A DNA stretch of 64,000 nucleotides, taken from Dokdonella_A sp051958935 (GTDB lineage Bacteria > Pseudomonadota > Gammaproteobacteria > Xanthomonadales > Rhodanobacteraceae). Under the pieces are notes generated by a model, which made no database searches, had not been told where the DNA came from, and saw only the letters and a program-made list of their open reading frames with translations. Position 1 is the first letter of the stretch, and each line of letters begins with the position of its first letter. The translations under genes and the position numbers were made by a program. The stretch lies in assembly GCF_051958935.1 (NCBI RefSeq), contig NZ_JBQCFP010000190.1:1-64000 (forward strand), written 5' to 3'. Positions 24,254 through 32,570 of the stretch are shown here, piece after piece.

Positions 24254-25546
24254 TCAGGCTCGGCGCGTTGCCGCCCATTCACGCACCGCGAGCACGAAGC
24301 GCAGGCAGTCCATGCGGCGGTTGTACAGCGGCGTCGGCGCGGCACGGATCACGTCGGGTTCGCGCCAGTCGACGACGATGCCGCGGGCATGCAGGTGGTC
24401 GAACAGCGAGCGGCCTGCCTCGCGCGGACCCTTCACGCGCAGCGACAGCTGGCAGCCGCGCCGCGCGGGTTCGCGCGGCGTGGTGATGTCGAGCACGTCG
24501 CCGGCGTGCTCGCGGATCAGCGCGTCGAAGTAGGCGGTCAGCGCTTCGGACTTCGCGCGCAGCGCCGCCATGCCCGCGCGGCGGAAGATCGCCAGCGACA
24601 CGCGCAACGGCGCGAGCGCGAGGATGGGCGGGTTCGACAACTGCCAGCCGTCGGCGCCCGGCGTCGCGTCGAACTCGGGTGCCATGCGGAAGCGCGTCGC
24701 CGGGTCGTGGCCCCACCAGCCGGCGAACCGCGGCAGCGCCGCGCGCGCGTGGCGCTCGTGCACGAAACAGCCGGCGACCGCGCCCGGGCCCGAATTGAGG
24801 TACTTGTAGCTGCACCAGACCGCGAAATCGCAGCCGCTGTCATGCAGTTGCAGCGCGAGGTTGCCGGCCGCATGGGCGAGGTCGAAACCGACGATGCAGC
24901 CTTTGGCGTGCGCGGCGCGCACGATCGCGGCGACATCGAAGGCCTGTCCGGTGAGGTACTGCACGCCGGAGAGCATGACCAGCGCGATGCGCGAGCCGTG
25001 CTGCTCGATCGCGCGCACGATCGCCGCGTCCGACAGCGTGCCGCCCGGCTCGTCGGGGTCGAGTTCGATCAATGCGGTGGCCGGGTCGTGGCCGTGGAAG
25101 CGGATCTGCGATTCGACCGCGTGGTGGTCGGACGGGAACGCGTTGCGCTCGATCAGGATCGCGTTGCGCGTGGCGTCCGGCCGGTAGAAGCTGACCATCA
25201 TCAGGTGCAGGTTCACGGTCAGCGAATTCATCGCGACGACTTCGTGCGGCAGCGCACCGACGAGTGCGGCGAGGTCGTCGCGCACGAAGCCGTGGTACGG
25301 CATCCACGGATGGCGGCCGCGGAAGTGCGCTTCGACGGCGAGGCGGTGCCAGTCGTCGAGTTCGTCCAGCAGGGCCGCGCGCGTCGCGCGCGGCTGCAGG
25401 CCGAGGGAATTGCCGCACAGGTAGGTCTGCTCGGAGCCGTCGTCGTTGCGCGGCATGAGGAATTCGTCGCGGAACGCCGCGAGCGGGTCGCGCGCGTCGA
25501 GTTCCAGCGCCTGCGTTTCGAGCACGGCCGTCGCGTGGTCCGCCAT
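24254..25546 (-). CDS. kynU: Kynureninase
   Basis: 430 residues from ATG 25546. PLP enzyme (aspartate aminotransferase fold) that cleaves kynurenine or 3-hydroxykynurenine to (3-hydroxy)anthranilate and alanine. Seen: YLCGNSLGLQPRATRAAL at the start; MNSLTVNLHLMM and FPSDHHAVESQI; GVQYLTGQAFDV; the cofactor aspartate in GFDLAHAAGNL; the Schiff-base lysine in WCSYKYLNSGPGAVAGCFVHERH; and GWWGHDPATRFRM. It is the last gene of an operon with the ACMSD gene and a secreted unknown, starting 2 bases after that gene's stop. In Xanthomonadales the kynurenine route can serve de novo NAD synthesis. Confidence 0.96.
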   Translation of the reverse strand: MADHATAVLETQALELDARDPLAAFRDEFLMPRNDDGSEQTYLCGNSLGLQPRATRAALLDELDDWHRLAVEAHFRGRHPWMPYHGFVRDDLAALVGALPHEVVAMNSLTVNLHLMMVSFYRPDATRNAILIERNAFPSDHHAVESQIRFHGHDPATALIELDPDEPGGTLSDAAIVRAIEQHGSRIALVMLSGVQYLTGQAFDVAAIVRAAHAKGCIVGFDLAHAAGNLALQLHDSGCDFAVWCSYKYLNSGPGAVAGCFVHERHARAALPRFAGWWGHDPATRFRMAPEFDATPGADGWQLSNPPILALAPLRVSLAIFRRAGMAALRAKSEALTAYFDALIREHAGDVLDITTPREPARRGCQLSLRVKGPREAGRSLFDHLHARGIVVDWREPDVIRAAPTPLYNRRMDCLRFVLAVREWAATRRA

Positions 25547-25548
25547 CG

Positions 25549-26070
25549 TCAGTGCTTCAGCGATGCGACGACCGAAGCGCAGGCCGCGTCGAACTCGCTG
25601 TTCCACGTGGCCGGCGTCGTCGCGAGCAGCGGCCGCTGGCAGCGCACTTCGACGGCGATCGTGCCGGTCAGCTGGAAGCTGTCGCGCACGAGGTAGCGGG
25701 TCTTGCCGCGCACGACGAAGTACTGGTGCGCGGAGCTGTCCTTGTTGGACGAATCGGTCTCGTAGCCGCCCTGCGCCTTGGAGCGCTCGAACTCGTCCTG
25801 CACGGTCGCGGCGAATTCGGACGGATCCTTCAGCTGGCGCGTCTTCACGGTCACGTTGGCCGAGTCTTCGCTGCCTTGCGCGGAGGGATCCGGAACCTGG
25901 AATGCGACCGCCTGCGGATTGCCTTCGGCTTTTTCCATGATCGCGGTCCAGCTCGCGGGAACATGGAAACGGACTTGGTCGCCGTTGAGCGAATAGTCGG
26001 TCTTGCCTTGCGCAAGGGCGGCGGAGGCGGTGAGCGAGGCGAGCAGGATGAACAGGGGGGTCGGCTTCAC
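25549..26070 (-). CDS. Secreted protein of unknown function embedded in the kynurenine operon
   Basis: 173 residues. It begins at a GTG (26068-26070) with GGAG six bases upstream; that Shine-Dalgarno overlaps the stop of the ACMSD gene, so translation is coupled. The signal peptide is LFILLASLTASAALAQ. The mature domain, YSLNGDQVRFHVPASWTAIMEKAEGNPQAVAFQVPDP...VTVKTRQL...KAQGGYETDSSNKDSSAHQYFVV...QLTGTIAVEVRCQRPL, looks like a lipocalin/PsbP-like beta protein that recognises or anchors something small, but I recognise no family. Two cysteines near the C terminus may pair. Its place between two cytosolic catabolic genes is unexpected. Confidence 0.8.
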   Translation of the reverse strand: MKPTPLFILLASLTASAALAQGKTDYSLNGDQVRFHVPASWTAIMEKAEGNPQAVAFQVPDPSAQGSEDSANVTVKTRQLKDPSEFAATVQDEFERSKAQGGYETDSSNKDSSAHQYFVVRGKTRYLVRDSFQLTGTIAVEVRCQRPLLATTPATWNSEFDAACASVVASLKH

Positions 26071-26073
26071 GGG

Positions 26074-27093
26074 TCACTCCGTATCGTCGGCGAAACGCGA
26101 AAGGGGAAGGCCGAGCCAGTCCAGGGCAGTACCGTGGAACAGCCGGGCCTGTTCGGCGGGGGGCAGGCCGAGCGCGGCGATGCCGCTGCCCGGCTCCTGC
26201 TCGCCGAGCGGGAAAGGATAGTCGGTGCCGAGCATGACATTGTCGGCACCGGCGACATCGAGCAGGTAGCGCAGCGCGGCGCGGTCGTGCACGCACGAAT
26301 CGAAGTAGATGCGGCCAAGGTACTCGCGCGGTCCGCGCGCGTTGTCGGTCGCGACGAGGTCGGGGCGCATGCGGAAGCCGTGTTCGATGCGACCGATCGT
26401 GTACGGGAACGAGCCGCCGCCGTGCGCGAAACAGACCTTGAGTCGCGGCAGGCGTTCGAGCACGCCGCCGAAGATGAGGCAGCAGACCGCGCGCGACTGT
26501 TCCGCCGGCATGCCGACGAGCCAGGGCAGCCAGTACTTGGGCATCGACGCGGCACCCATCATGTCCCACGGGTGCACGAGGATCGCGGCGCCGATCTCGG
26601 CGGCGGCCTCGAAGAACGGGAACAGCTCCGGCGCGTCCAGGTTCCAGTTCTCGCAATGCGAACCGATCTGCACGCCGGACAAGCCGAGTTGTTCGATGCA
26701 GCGCTCCATCTCCTGGATCGCCAGCGTCGGCGACTGCAGCGGAACCGTGCCGATGCCCGCGTAGTGGCGCGGATAGCGGCGGCAGAGCTCGGCCGTGTGG
26801 TCGTTCAAGTGGCGGTGCAGTTCGAGCGCCTGGTTGGGCTTGGCCCAGTAGGAGAACAGCACGGGCACGGTGGAGACGACCTGTACATCGACGCCGAACC
26901 TGGCGTAGTCGGCGATGCGCACTTCCGGATCGAACGCATTCGCCCAGACTTCACGGAAGAACTTGCCGTCCTTGTAGATGCGATGGCGCCCCTCGGTTCG
27001 GACCATGACCGGGAAGCGGTCATCGCCGTACTTTTCGGCGAGATTGGGCCAGTCGGGCGGTAGGATGTGCGCGTGGGTGTCGATCTTGAGCAT
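26074..27093 (-). CDS. 2-Amino-3-carboxymuconate-6-semialdehyde decarboxylase (ACMSD)
   Basis: 339 residues, matching bacterial ACMSD. A zinc-dependent amidohydrolase-superfamily decarboxylase. It opens with the metal motif IDTHAHILP (H-x-H); later ligands and active-site groups are HPWDMMG, FAHGGGSFPYTIGRIEHG and LGTDYPFPLGEQEPG (the metal aspartate). It acts on the ring-opened product of 3-hydroxyanthranilate and diverts it from quinolinate/NAD toward 2-aminomuconate catabolism. With kynU in the same operon, this suggests tryptophan degradation rather than only NAD synthesis. The ATG at 27093 has no clear Shine-Dalgarno. It is first in the operon. Confidence 0.94.
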   Translation of the reverse strand: MLKIDTHAHILPPDWPNLAEKYGDDRFPVMVRTEGRHRIYKDGKFFREVWANAFDPEVRIADYARFGVDVQVVSTVPVLFSYWAKPNQALELHRHLNDHTAELCRRYPRHYAGIGTVPLQSPTLAIQEMERCIEQLGLSGVQIGSHCENWNLDAPELFPFFEAAAEIGAAILVHPWDMMGAASMPKYWLPWLVGMPAEQSRAVCCLIFGGVLERLPRLKVCFAHGGGSFPYTIGRIEHGFRMRPDLVATDNARGPREYLGRIYFDSCVHDRAALRYLLDVAGADNVMLGTDYPFPLGEQEPGSGIAALGLPPAEQARLFHGTALDWLGLPLSRFADDTE

Positions 27094-27161
27094 GCGGGAC
27101 GGGAGTGTACCCGCATGCGCGCCGTGGCGGACCCGCGCGGCGAAAAAAGTCCACCACCAAA

Positions 27162-27177
27162 GTGGGCCGTGGCCCAC
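27162..27177. repeat. Palindromic hairpin followed on the minus strand by a T run
   Basis: GTGGGCC-GT-GGCCCAC, a 7-bp palindrome. On the minus strand it is followed by TTTGGTGGTGGACTTTTTT. The spacer before the T run makes it a poor terminator, but it lies between the ABC operon's last stop and the ACMSD start and may stop read-through. Confidence 0.45.
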
Positions 27178-27286
27178 CGGCTTGCACGACCAACCCGGGC
27201 ATCCGCACGCAGGCGCCATTGCGAAACGCCAACGCGCGCCGTGAGACTCGCCGCCAGGCGCCGCGCTTTACCGGCGCGCTCGTGCC

Positions 27287-27333
27287 GCTGCGACCCACCC
27301 TGCGGAATGACGACGCCGGAGGGTGGTCGCAGC
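27287..27333. repeat. Long hairpin just after the ABC permease gene
   Basis: GCTGCGACC(C)CACCT-type left arm (27287-27301) pairs with AGGGTGGTCGCAGC (27320-27333): 14 bp with one bulged C and an 18-base loop that contains GCGGAATGACGAC, similar to the CGTCATTCC core of REP-like repeats. It sits 18 bases beyond the permease stop. It could protect the 3' end of the operon mRNA. Confidence 0.6.
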
Positions 27334-27350
27334 CAAGGGAATGCGCGGAC

Positions 27351-28676
27351 TCACAGTTCGCGCAACGCGGTCGTCACCGGCAGGCGCGCCGCGCGCAGCG
27401 CCGGGTAGAGACCGCCGATGAAGCCGATCGCGAGCGCCCACTTGAGGCCGGTCCACAGCACCGCAGGCGCGACGTTGAACTGGAATGTGAGCTGCCCGGT
27501 CGTGCCGGCGGCGAGCGTCGAGGCGGTGTAACCATTGAACACGAGCCACGCGACGAGCCCGCCGAGCACGCCGCCGACGAGGGCGAGCAGCATCGTCTCG
27601 AGCATGATCGCGACGACGACCGGCACGCCGCGGAAACCGATCGCGCGCAAGGTCGCGATCTCGCGCGCCCGCGTCGCCACCGCCGCGAACATCGTGTTGA
27701 GTGCACCGAACACCGCGCCGATTGCCATGATCGCGCCGACCACGATGCCGATCGCGGTGATCACTTTCGACGTGCCTTCCGACTGCTTGCTGAAATAGTT
27801 GACGGTGGTGTCGACGTCGACCTGCAGGCGCGGATCGGATACGAGCGCGGCCTTGAACGGTTCGAAGGCCTCGGGCCCGGTCAGGCGCGCGAACACCGAG
27901 GTCGAGCTGTTCGCGCCATTCGGCCGATAGGTCGGCCCGACCACGTCGGCATCACCCCACAGTTCCGATTCCATCGCATCCTTCGACTCGAAGATGCCGA
28001 CGATCTTCCACATCTGGTTGCCGAGCTTGATCTCATGGTCGACCTCGAGACCGTCGAACTGCCGCTGCGCGCCCCTGCCCGCGACGAGTTCGCGCAGGCC
28101 GGGCGTGAACCTGCGACCTTCGACGATTTTCGCATTCGTGCGCAGCTTCCACGCCATCTCGCCGATGCCACGCAACTGCACGCTGCCGAAGTCCTCTTCG
28201 GGGTTGCCGCCCTTCATCGGCAGATTCGCTGCGACGACGAGTTCGGGCGACGCGATCGGCCGACCCTGCTCGTCCCTGGCGATGCCCGGTGCCTGCGCGA
28301 TGACGACCGCGGCGTCGTGGCCGAGCACCGAGGAGACCTCCGACGCCGACGCGCCGCGCAGCACGATCGCGGTGTCCTCGCCACCGGTCCGGCGCAGCGT
28401 CTCGCGATAGCCATTGGCCATCGCGAGCATCGCGACGAGCACGGCGACCACGCCGGCGATGCCGACGACGATGACCGCGGACGAGCCGAGCCGCTCGCGA
28501 AGGGTACTGACGCCGATCGCCGTGACCGAAGCCGCCTGGCGACCGCGTCGCGTCAGCGCCATCCACAGGCCGAGCACGAGCGCGAGCAGCACCAGGCCCG
28601 GCCAGGGCAGGACGAGAAACACGACCACGCCGACGATGACGACGATGAACGTGGCGAGTCCAATCAGGAATTTCAT
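27351..28676 (-). CDS. ABC transporter permease, FtsX/MacB type, with two extra N-terminal helices
   Basis: 441 residues. Two hydrophobic segments at ~2-22 and ~25-42 precede the ordinary MacB-like architecture: TM (SAVIVVGIAGVVAVLVAMLA), a large periplasmic MacB-PCD domain (~85-310), and three TMs in the FtsX domain (AIGIVVGAIMAIGAVFGALN, VPVVVAIMLETMLLALVGGVLGG, LKWALAIGFIGGLYPALRAA). The motif FAAVATRAREIATLRAIGFRG is the FtsX coupling-helix signature. It is the fourth gene of adaptor-ATPase-permease-permease and starts 12 bases after the previous stop. It would move substrates by mechanotransmission across the periplasm rather than through a classic channel. Confidence 0.9.
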   Translation of the reverse strand: MKFLIGLATFIVVIVGVVVFLVLPWPGLVLLALVLGLWMALTRRGRQAASVTAIGVSTLRERLGSSAVIVVGIAGVVAVLVAMLAMANGYRETLRRTGGEDTAIVLRGASASEVSSVLGHDAAVVIAQAPGIARDEQGRPIASPELVVAANLPMKGGNPEEDFGSVQLRGIGEMAWKLRTNAKIVEGRRFTPGLRELVAGRGAQRQFDGLEVDHEIKLGNQMWKIVGIFESKDAMESELWGDADVVGPTYRPNGANSSTSVFARLTGPEAFEPFKAALVSDPRLQVDVDTTVNYFSKQSEGTSKVITAIGIVVGAIMAIGAVFGALNTMFAAVATRAREIATLRAIGFRGVPVVVAIMLETMLLALVGGVLGGLVAWLVFNGYTASTLAAGTTGQLTFQFNVAPAVLWTGLKWALAIGFIGGLYPALRAARLPVTTALREL

Positions 28677-28687
28677 GCCGTTCTCCT

Positions 28688-29848
28688 TCAGCGTCCGGCC
28701 AGCGCATCGACGATGTTGAGGCGCATCGCGCGGATCGCCGGCACCGCGCCGACGACCACGCCGATCACGACGGCGAGCACGACGCCGAGTCCCCAGCTCT
28801 TCGCGCCGACGTGCGCACCATTGATCATGCCGCCGCTCATCGCGGGCAGCGCCGCGCCGATGAGGCTCACCAGCGCGAGGCCGACGAGGCCGCCTAGCAG
28901 GAGCAGCAGCACCGATTCGGCAAGCACCATGCCGAGCACCTTGCGGCTCGAAAACCCGATCGTCTTCAGCACCGCGAGTTCGTTCGTGCGTTCGCGCACC
29001 GCCTGCATCATCGTGTTGCCGGTCAGCAGCACGAGGGTGAAGAACACCGCGCCCATGATCGAGGTGACGATGAGGCCGATGTCGGCCATCTGCTTGATCC
29101 AGTTCCTCGTCGCGGCCTGCTCGGTCTGCGTCTTGGTCTCGTGGTCGGAGTTCGCCGAGATCGCATCGATCGCCTTGGCGATGCGGTCGGACTCGTTGAC
29201 GTCCTCGACGCGGGTCACGTACCAGCCGACCGAGCCGCGGTTGTACGGCGTCGTCTCGTCGAAGGTCTTCCAGTGCAGCACGATCATCTGGCTCTGGAAC
29301 GCCTTGTTGTCCTTCGACTTCATCGTACCGACGATCTGGAAGTTCCAGTTCTTGCTGCCTTCCTTGTTCGGGAAGATCTGCGACTGCAGCGGCAGCCGGT
29401 CGCCGATCTTCCAGTTGTACTTCTTCATGAGGATGTCGCCGACGAGCACGCCGTCGGCGGTCGCGTCGAATGCCTTGCGCTCGGCCGGATCGACCTGGAC
29501 TTCGGGGTAGACGTCGAGGTAGTTGTCGCTGACCGCGAACGTGAAGACCTGGTTGTGTGGGTCCTGGTAGGCGCCGCCGAACCAGTTCGCGTGGGCGACA
29601 TCCTTGACGCCCGCAACCTTCGCGATTTGCTGCTGCAGGCTCTTGGGCAACGGCTGGATGAACGAGAGCTTCGCGCCGGTCTGCAGGCGCTCGGCGCCGT
29701 TCGCGGACTGGCCGGCTTCGGCGAACGATACGCGCACCGCGTCGAGCAGGCCGAACAGCAGGAACGCCATGATGATCGACAACAGGGTGAGGGTCGTGCG
29801 GGTCTTGCGCCGGAACAGCGCGGCCCAGATCAGGTGGAGGTATTTCAT
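28688..29848 (-). CDS. ABC transporter permease, FtsX/MacB type
   Basis: 386 residues. N-terminal TM in ALFRRKTRTTLTLLSIIMAFLLFGLLDAV, then a periplasmic MacB-PCD domain to ~260, then three TMs: IGLIVTSIMGAVFFTLVLLTG, VLAESVLLLLLGGLVGLALVS, and WGLGVVLAVVIGVVVGAVPA. The coupling motif is VRERTNELAVLKTIGFSSRKVLGMVLAES. Together with the following permease it probably forms a heterodimer driven by the adjacent ATPase. The short spacer before the ATPase gene carries heptamer repeats (29862-29884), an odd insertion in an otherwise compact operon. Confidence 0.92.
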   Translation of the reverse strand: MKYLHLIWAALFRRKTRTTLTLLSIIMAFLLFGLLDAVRVSFAEAGQSANGAERLQTGAKLSFIQPLPKSLQQQIAKVAGVKDVAHANWFGGAYQDPHNQVFTFAVSDNYLDVYPEVQVDPAERKAFDATADGVLVGDILMKKYNWKIGDRLPLQSQIFPNKEGSKNWNFQIVGTMKSKDNKAFQSQMIVLHWKTFDETTPYNRGSVGWYVTRVEDVNESDRIAKAIDAISANSDHETKTQTEQAATRNWIKQMADIGLIVTSIMGAVFFTLVLLTGNTMMQAVRERTNELAVLKTIGFSSRKVLGMVLAESVLLLLLGGLVGLALVSLIGAALPAMSGGMINGAHVGAKSWGLGVVLAVVIGVVVGAVPAIRAMRLNIVDALAGR

Positions 29849-29861
29849 GGCTTAGCCTCTT

Positions 29862-29884
29862 GAGGGCTGAGGGCTGAGGACTGA
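29862..29884. repeat. Heptamer repeat cluster (GGGCTGA/GGACTGA)
   Basis: Three consecutive heptamers, GGGCTGA GGGCTGA GGACTGA, in the spacer between the ATPase and the first permease gene. The same heptamers recur at 37009-37054. The spacer also contains CTCGGCCCTAGGCGCTCAGCCC, related in the opposite sense. Confidence 0.75.
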
Positions 29885-29923
29885 TGAACTGCGTAGGGGC
29901 TGGCGGGTTTTTGTCCCTCGGCC

Positions 29924-30616
29924 CTAGGCGCTCAGCCCTTGCTGTTCCACCAGCGTTCCCTTGTCCAGATGCAACGTATGGCTCGCGTACTCGGCCGCCT
30001 TCGGATCGTGCGTGACCATGATGATCGTCTTGCCGTGCTCGCGATTGAGCGTCTGCAGCAGGCCGAGCACGTCTTCGGCCGACTGGCGGTCGAGGTCGCC
30101 GGTCGGCTCGTCGCAGACGAGCAGGTCGGGATCGGAAACGATCGCGCGCGCAATCGCGACGCGCTGCTGCTGGCCGCCCGAGAGTTCGGTCGGCTTGTGG
30201 CTCGCGCGTTCGGCGAGGCCGACGAGCTGCAGTGCGATGCTCGCATTCTTCCTGCGCTGCGCGGCCGACAGGTTGGTCAGGAGCAGCGGCAGTTCCACGT
30301 TCTTCTGCGCCGACAGCATCGGCAGCAGGTTGTAGAACTGGAAGATGAAGCCGACGTGCTCGGAGCGCCACTTCGCGAGCGCACCCTCGCCGAGGCGGTC
30401 GATGCGATCACCACCGACGCTGATGCTGCCGTCGGTGGGCGAATCGAGGCCGCCGATGAGGTTCAGCAGCGTCGTCTTGCCGGAACCGGACGGACCCATC
30501 AACGCGAGGAAGTCGCCCTTCGCGATGTCGAGTTCGATGTGGTGCAGCACCTCGACCTTCTGCTTGCCGCGCTCGTACACCTTGCTGACGTTGCGGATCT
30601 CGACCAGGTTTGCCAT
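29924..30616 (-). CDS. ABC transporter ATP-binding protein (MacB/LolD class)
   Basis: 230 residues. Walker A GPSGSGKTT (~40-48), Q-loop in GFIFQFYNLLPMLSAQKN, signature ELSGGQQQRVAIARAI (~138-153), Walker B LLVCDEPTGDLD, and H-loop IIMVTHD. The sequence belongs to the MacB/LolD/FtsE branch, whose members work with FtsX-type permeases. It hydrolyses ATP on the cytoplasmic face for the two permeases encoded next. It is transcribed with the upstream periplasmic adaptor, though 143 bases separate them. Confidence 0.95.
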   Translation of the reverse strand: MANLVEIRNVSKVYERGKQKVEVLHHIELDIAKGDFLALMGPSGSGKTTLLNLIGGLDSPTDGSISVGGDRIDRLGEGALAKWRSEHVGFIFQFYNLLPMLSAQKNVELPLLLTNLSAAQRRKNASIALQLVGLAERASHKPTELSGGQQQRVAIARAIVSDPDLLVCDEPTGDLDRQSAEDVLGLLQTLNREHGKTIIMVTHDPKAAEYASHTLHLDKGTLVEQQGLSA

Positions 30617-30759
30617 GACGGTAGTCCTCGGATGTGCAGTCGTTCATCGGTCGCGCCGTCGCACGGCGCACGAACGCGGGTCGCGGCCCGCGGTACCGGC
30701 GGGCCTCGCCCGCCCCTGCCCTTTTGCGCGCCGCCCCGGCCGCGTCTCTTGCGCGTTCG

Positions 30760-32001
30760 TTACTTCCTGATCGCGACACGCGCGCCGTCGACGAGTTCCG
30801 CCGTCGGCTGGCGCACGATGCGCGTGCCGAGGCCGATCCCTTCGACGAGGCGCTGGTCGGCGTAGGTCTGTCCCGGCGTCACCGCACGCAGGCGCGCGCG
30901 GTCGCCGTCGAGCGCGAACACGACGCTCCTGCCGTCGCGCTGCACGATGCTCGACGACGGCACGAGCACGCCCTTCGGCGGTTCGGCCGCGGCGGCCTGC
31001 GCTTTGCCCGAATCCTCGAGGAACGACACGCGCACGCCCATGTCGGGCACGATGCGCGGGTCCTTCTGCGCCATCGCGACGCGCACCTTCACGGTCGCCT
31101 TGCCACGATCGGCGGTCGGGATGATCGCGATGACATGGCCCGCGATCTTCCAGTCCGGATACGCGTCGAGGACCGCCTCGACCGGCTGCTTCGCCGTGAC
31201 GCGATTGATGTAGGACTCGTTGACGTCGACCTCGACCTCGAGCGAATCCATGTCGCCGATGGTGCCGACGCCGGTGCGCGTGAAGCCGCCACCGGCCGAC
31301 AGCGGCGAGACGATCTCGCCCGGCTGCGCGGCTTTCGCGATCACCACGCCGGCGAACGGAGCACGCACCGTGCAGTAGTCGAGTTGCACGCGCGCGCCGA
31401 CGACGGCCGCCTTGGCCACGTCGACCTGGCGCCGCTGCGATTCGAGCTGCGCCGCCTGCGCGTCGACCTGCGTGCGCGCGAGTTCGACCGCCTGCTTCGA
31501 CACGAGCTTGCGCCCGACCAGCTCCTCCGCGCGCGCGACGTCGCGCCGGCTCTGCGCGAGTTGCGCGGCCACCTGCGCGAGCTGCGCCTGCGCCGCGCGG
31601 TATCCGGCTTCGGCCTGTGCGAGCTGCGCCCGCTGCGCGGTGTCCTCGAGATGCGCGAGCACCTGCCCCGCCTCGACCCGCTCGCCTTCCTCGATGAGCA
31701 CGTCGACGAGCGTGCCGGTGATCTGCGCCGACACGGTCGCCTGGCGCCGCGCGGTCACGTAACCGGTCGCCTGCAGCACTGCGAGCGGGCCGGCGCCGGC
31801 CGCGCTCGGCGCGCTCGCGGTCACCGCGTCCACTTCGATCGCCTTCGCGTCGCGCAGGAACCACCAGCCGCCGACGGCGGCGATGCCGAGCGCGAGCACG
31901 CCGACGAGCGCGCCGATCCAGGCGCCCGCGCCGCGACCCGCATGCTCCGCCGGCGCGCTGCGATCGATGCGCAGCTGTTGCAACAGATCCGATTTCTCCA
32001 T
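30760..32001 (-). CDS. Periplasmic adaptor (HlyD/RND-MFP family) of the ABC efflux system
   Basis: 413 residues from ATG 32001, with GGGAGCGG ahead of it. One TM near the N terminus (AWIGALVGVLALGIAAVGGWW, ~33-53). Biotinyl-lipoyl half motifs are GYVTARRQATVSAQITGTLVDVLIEEGERVEAGQVLAHLED and VRAPFAGVVIAKAAQPGEIVSPLS. An Ala/Gln-rich coiled coil (~125-210) lies between them, and beta-barrel and membrane-proximal domains follow to the end. It links the inner-membrane ABC pump to an outer-membrane channel not encoded here. The set resembles MacAB-type efflux with split ATPase and permeases. The cargo is unknown. It is divergent from the DUF3052 gene. Confidence 0.92.
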   Translation of the reverse strand: MEKSDLLQQLRIDRSAPAEHAGRGAGAWIGALVGVLALGIAAVGGWWFLRDAKAIEVDAVTASAPSAAGAGPLAVLQATGYVTARRQATVSAQITGTLVDVLIEEGERVEAGQVLAHLEDTAQRAQLAQAEAGYRAAQAQLAQVAAQLAQSRRDVARAEELVGRKLVSKQAVELARTQVDAQAAQLESQRRQVDVAKAAVVGARVQLDYCTVRAPFAGVVIAKAAQPGEIVSPLSAGGGFTRTGVGTIGDMDSLEVEVDVNESYINRVTAKQPVEAVLDAYPDWKIAGHVIAIIPTADRGKATVKVRVAMAQKDPRIVPDMGVRVSFLEDSGKAQAAAAEPPKGVLVPSSSIVQRDGRSVVFALDGDRARLRAVTPGQTYADQRLVEGIGLGTRIVRQPTAELVDGARVAIRK

Positions 32002-32104
32002 GCCGCACCGCTCCCGCGTGGACGCACAGCCCTCAAGTCTGCCATAGACTGGCGTTGCCGCCGCTGCTGGACAAGGCGGGCCGATCACGCGACGGAGATG
32101 ACAG

Positions 32105-32527
32105 ATGTCAGGCGCAGCAACGGGCTATTCCGGCAAACCGGTCTGGCAAAAACTCGGCCTCGCGGCGGAGCAGCGCGTGCTGGTGCGGCATGCGCCGTCC
32201 GACTACGCCGTGCTCGTCGGCACCGAACCAGGATTGCTGCGGCTCGTCGGCCCACGTGCGGCGTTCGATCTGGCGCACGTGTTCGTGACGACGCGCGCGC
32301 ACCTCGCCCGCGAACTCGCGGCGCTCGACGCGCGCCTGCCCGACGCCGGGACGATCTGGGTATCGTGGCCGAAGAAGAGTTCCGGCGTCACCACCGATGT
32401 GGTCGAGGACACCGTGCGCGAGGTCGCGCTGCCGCTCGGCCTCGTCGACGTCAAGGTATGCGCGGTCGATGCGACCTGGTCCGGGCTCAAGCTCGTGCGG
32501 CGGCGCGAGCGGCGCGGCGCGCGCTGA
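32105..32527 (+). CDS. DUF3052 family protein
   Basis: 140 residues. MSGAATGYSGKPVWQKLGL is the usual beginning of DUF3052 proteins (Y-S-G-x-P-L-x-x-K-L-G). The core includes DLAHVFVTTRAHLARELAALDARLPDAGTIWVSWPKKSSGVTTDVVEDTVREVALPLGLVDVKVCAVDATWSGLKLVRRR, a compact alpha/beta fold with the conserved IWVSWPKKSSG-T and the closing WSGLKLV. Members are widespread, soluble and uncharacterised. It stands 43 bases ahead of the FAH-family hydrolase on the same strand and may be co-transcribed. Confidence 0.88.
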   Translation: MSGAATGYSGKPVWQKLGLAAEQRVLVRHAPSDYAVLVGTEPGLLRLVGPRAAFDLAHVFVTTRAHLARELAALDARLPDAGTIWVSWPKKSSGVTTDVVEDTVREVALPLGLVDVKVCAVDATWSGLKLVRRRERRGAR

Positions 32528-32570
32528 CGGCCCTGCTATCCTGCCGCGATCGCCGCCGCGGCCCATCGCC

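Noticed and set aside
25547..26656. N-terminal extension of kynureninase to 800 residues
   Set aside because: The extended part is antisense-like shadow overlapping the secreted gene and ACMSD in another frame; the ATG at 25546 gives normal kynureninase length.
27105..29510. 801-codon plus-strand open frame opposite the two FtsX permeases
   Set aside because: Composition is Arg/Asp/His-rich and domain-free, while the minus strand encodes two complete permeases with TM segments and FtsX motifs.
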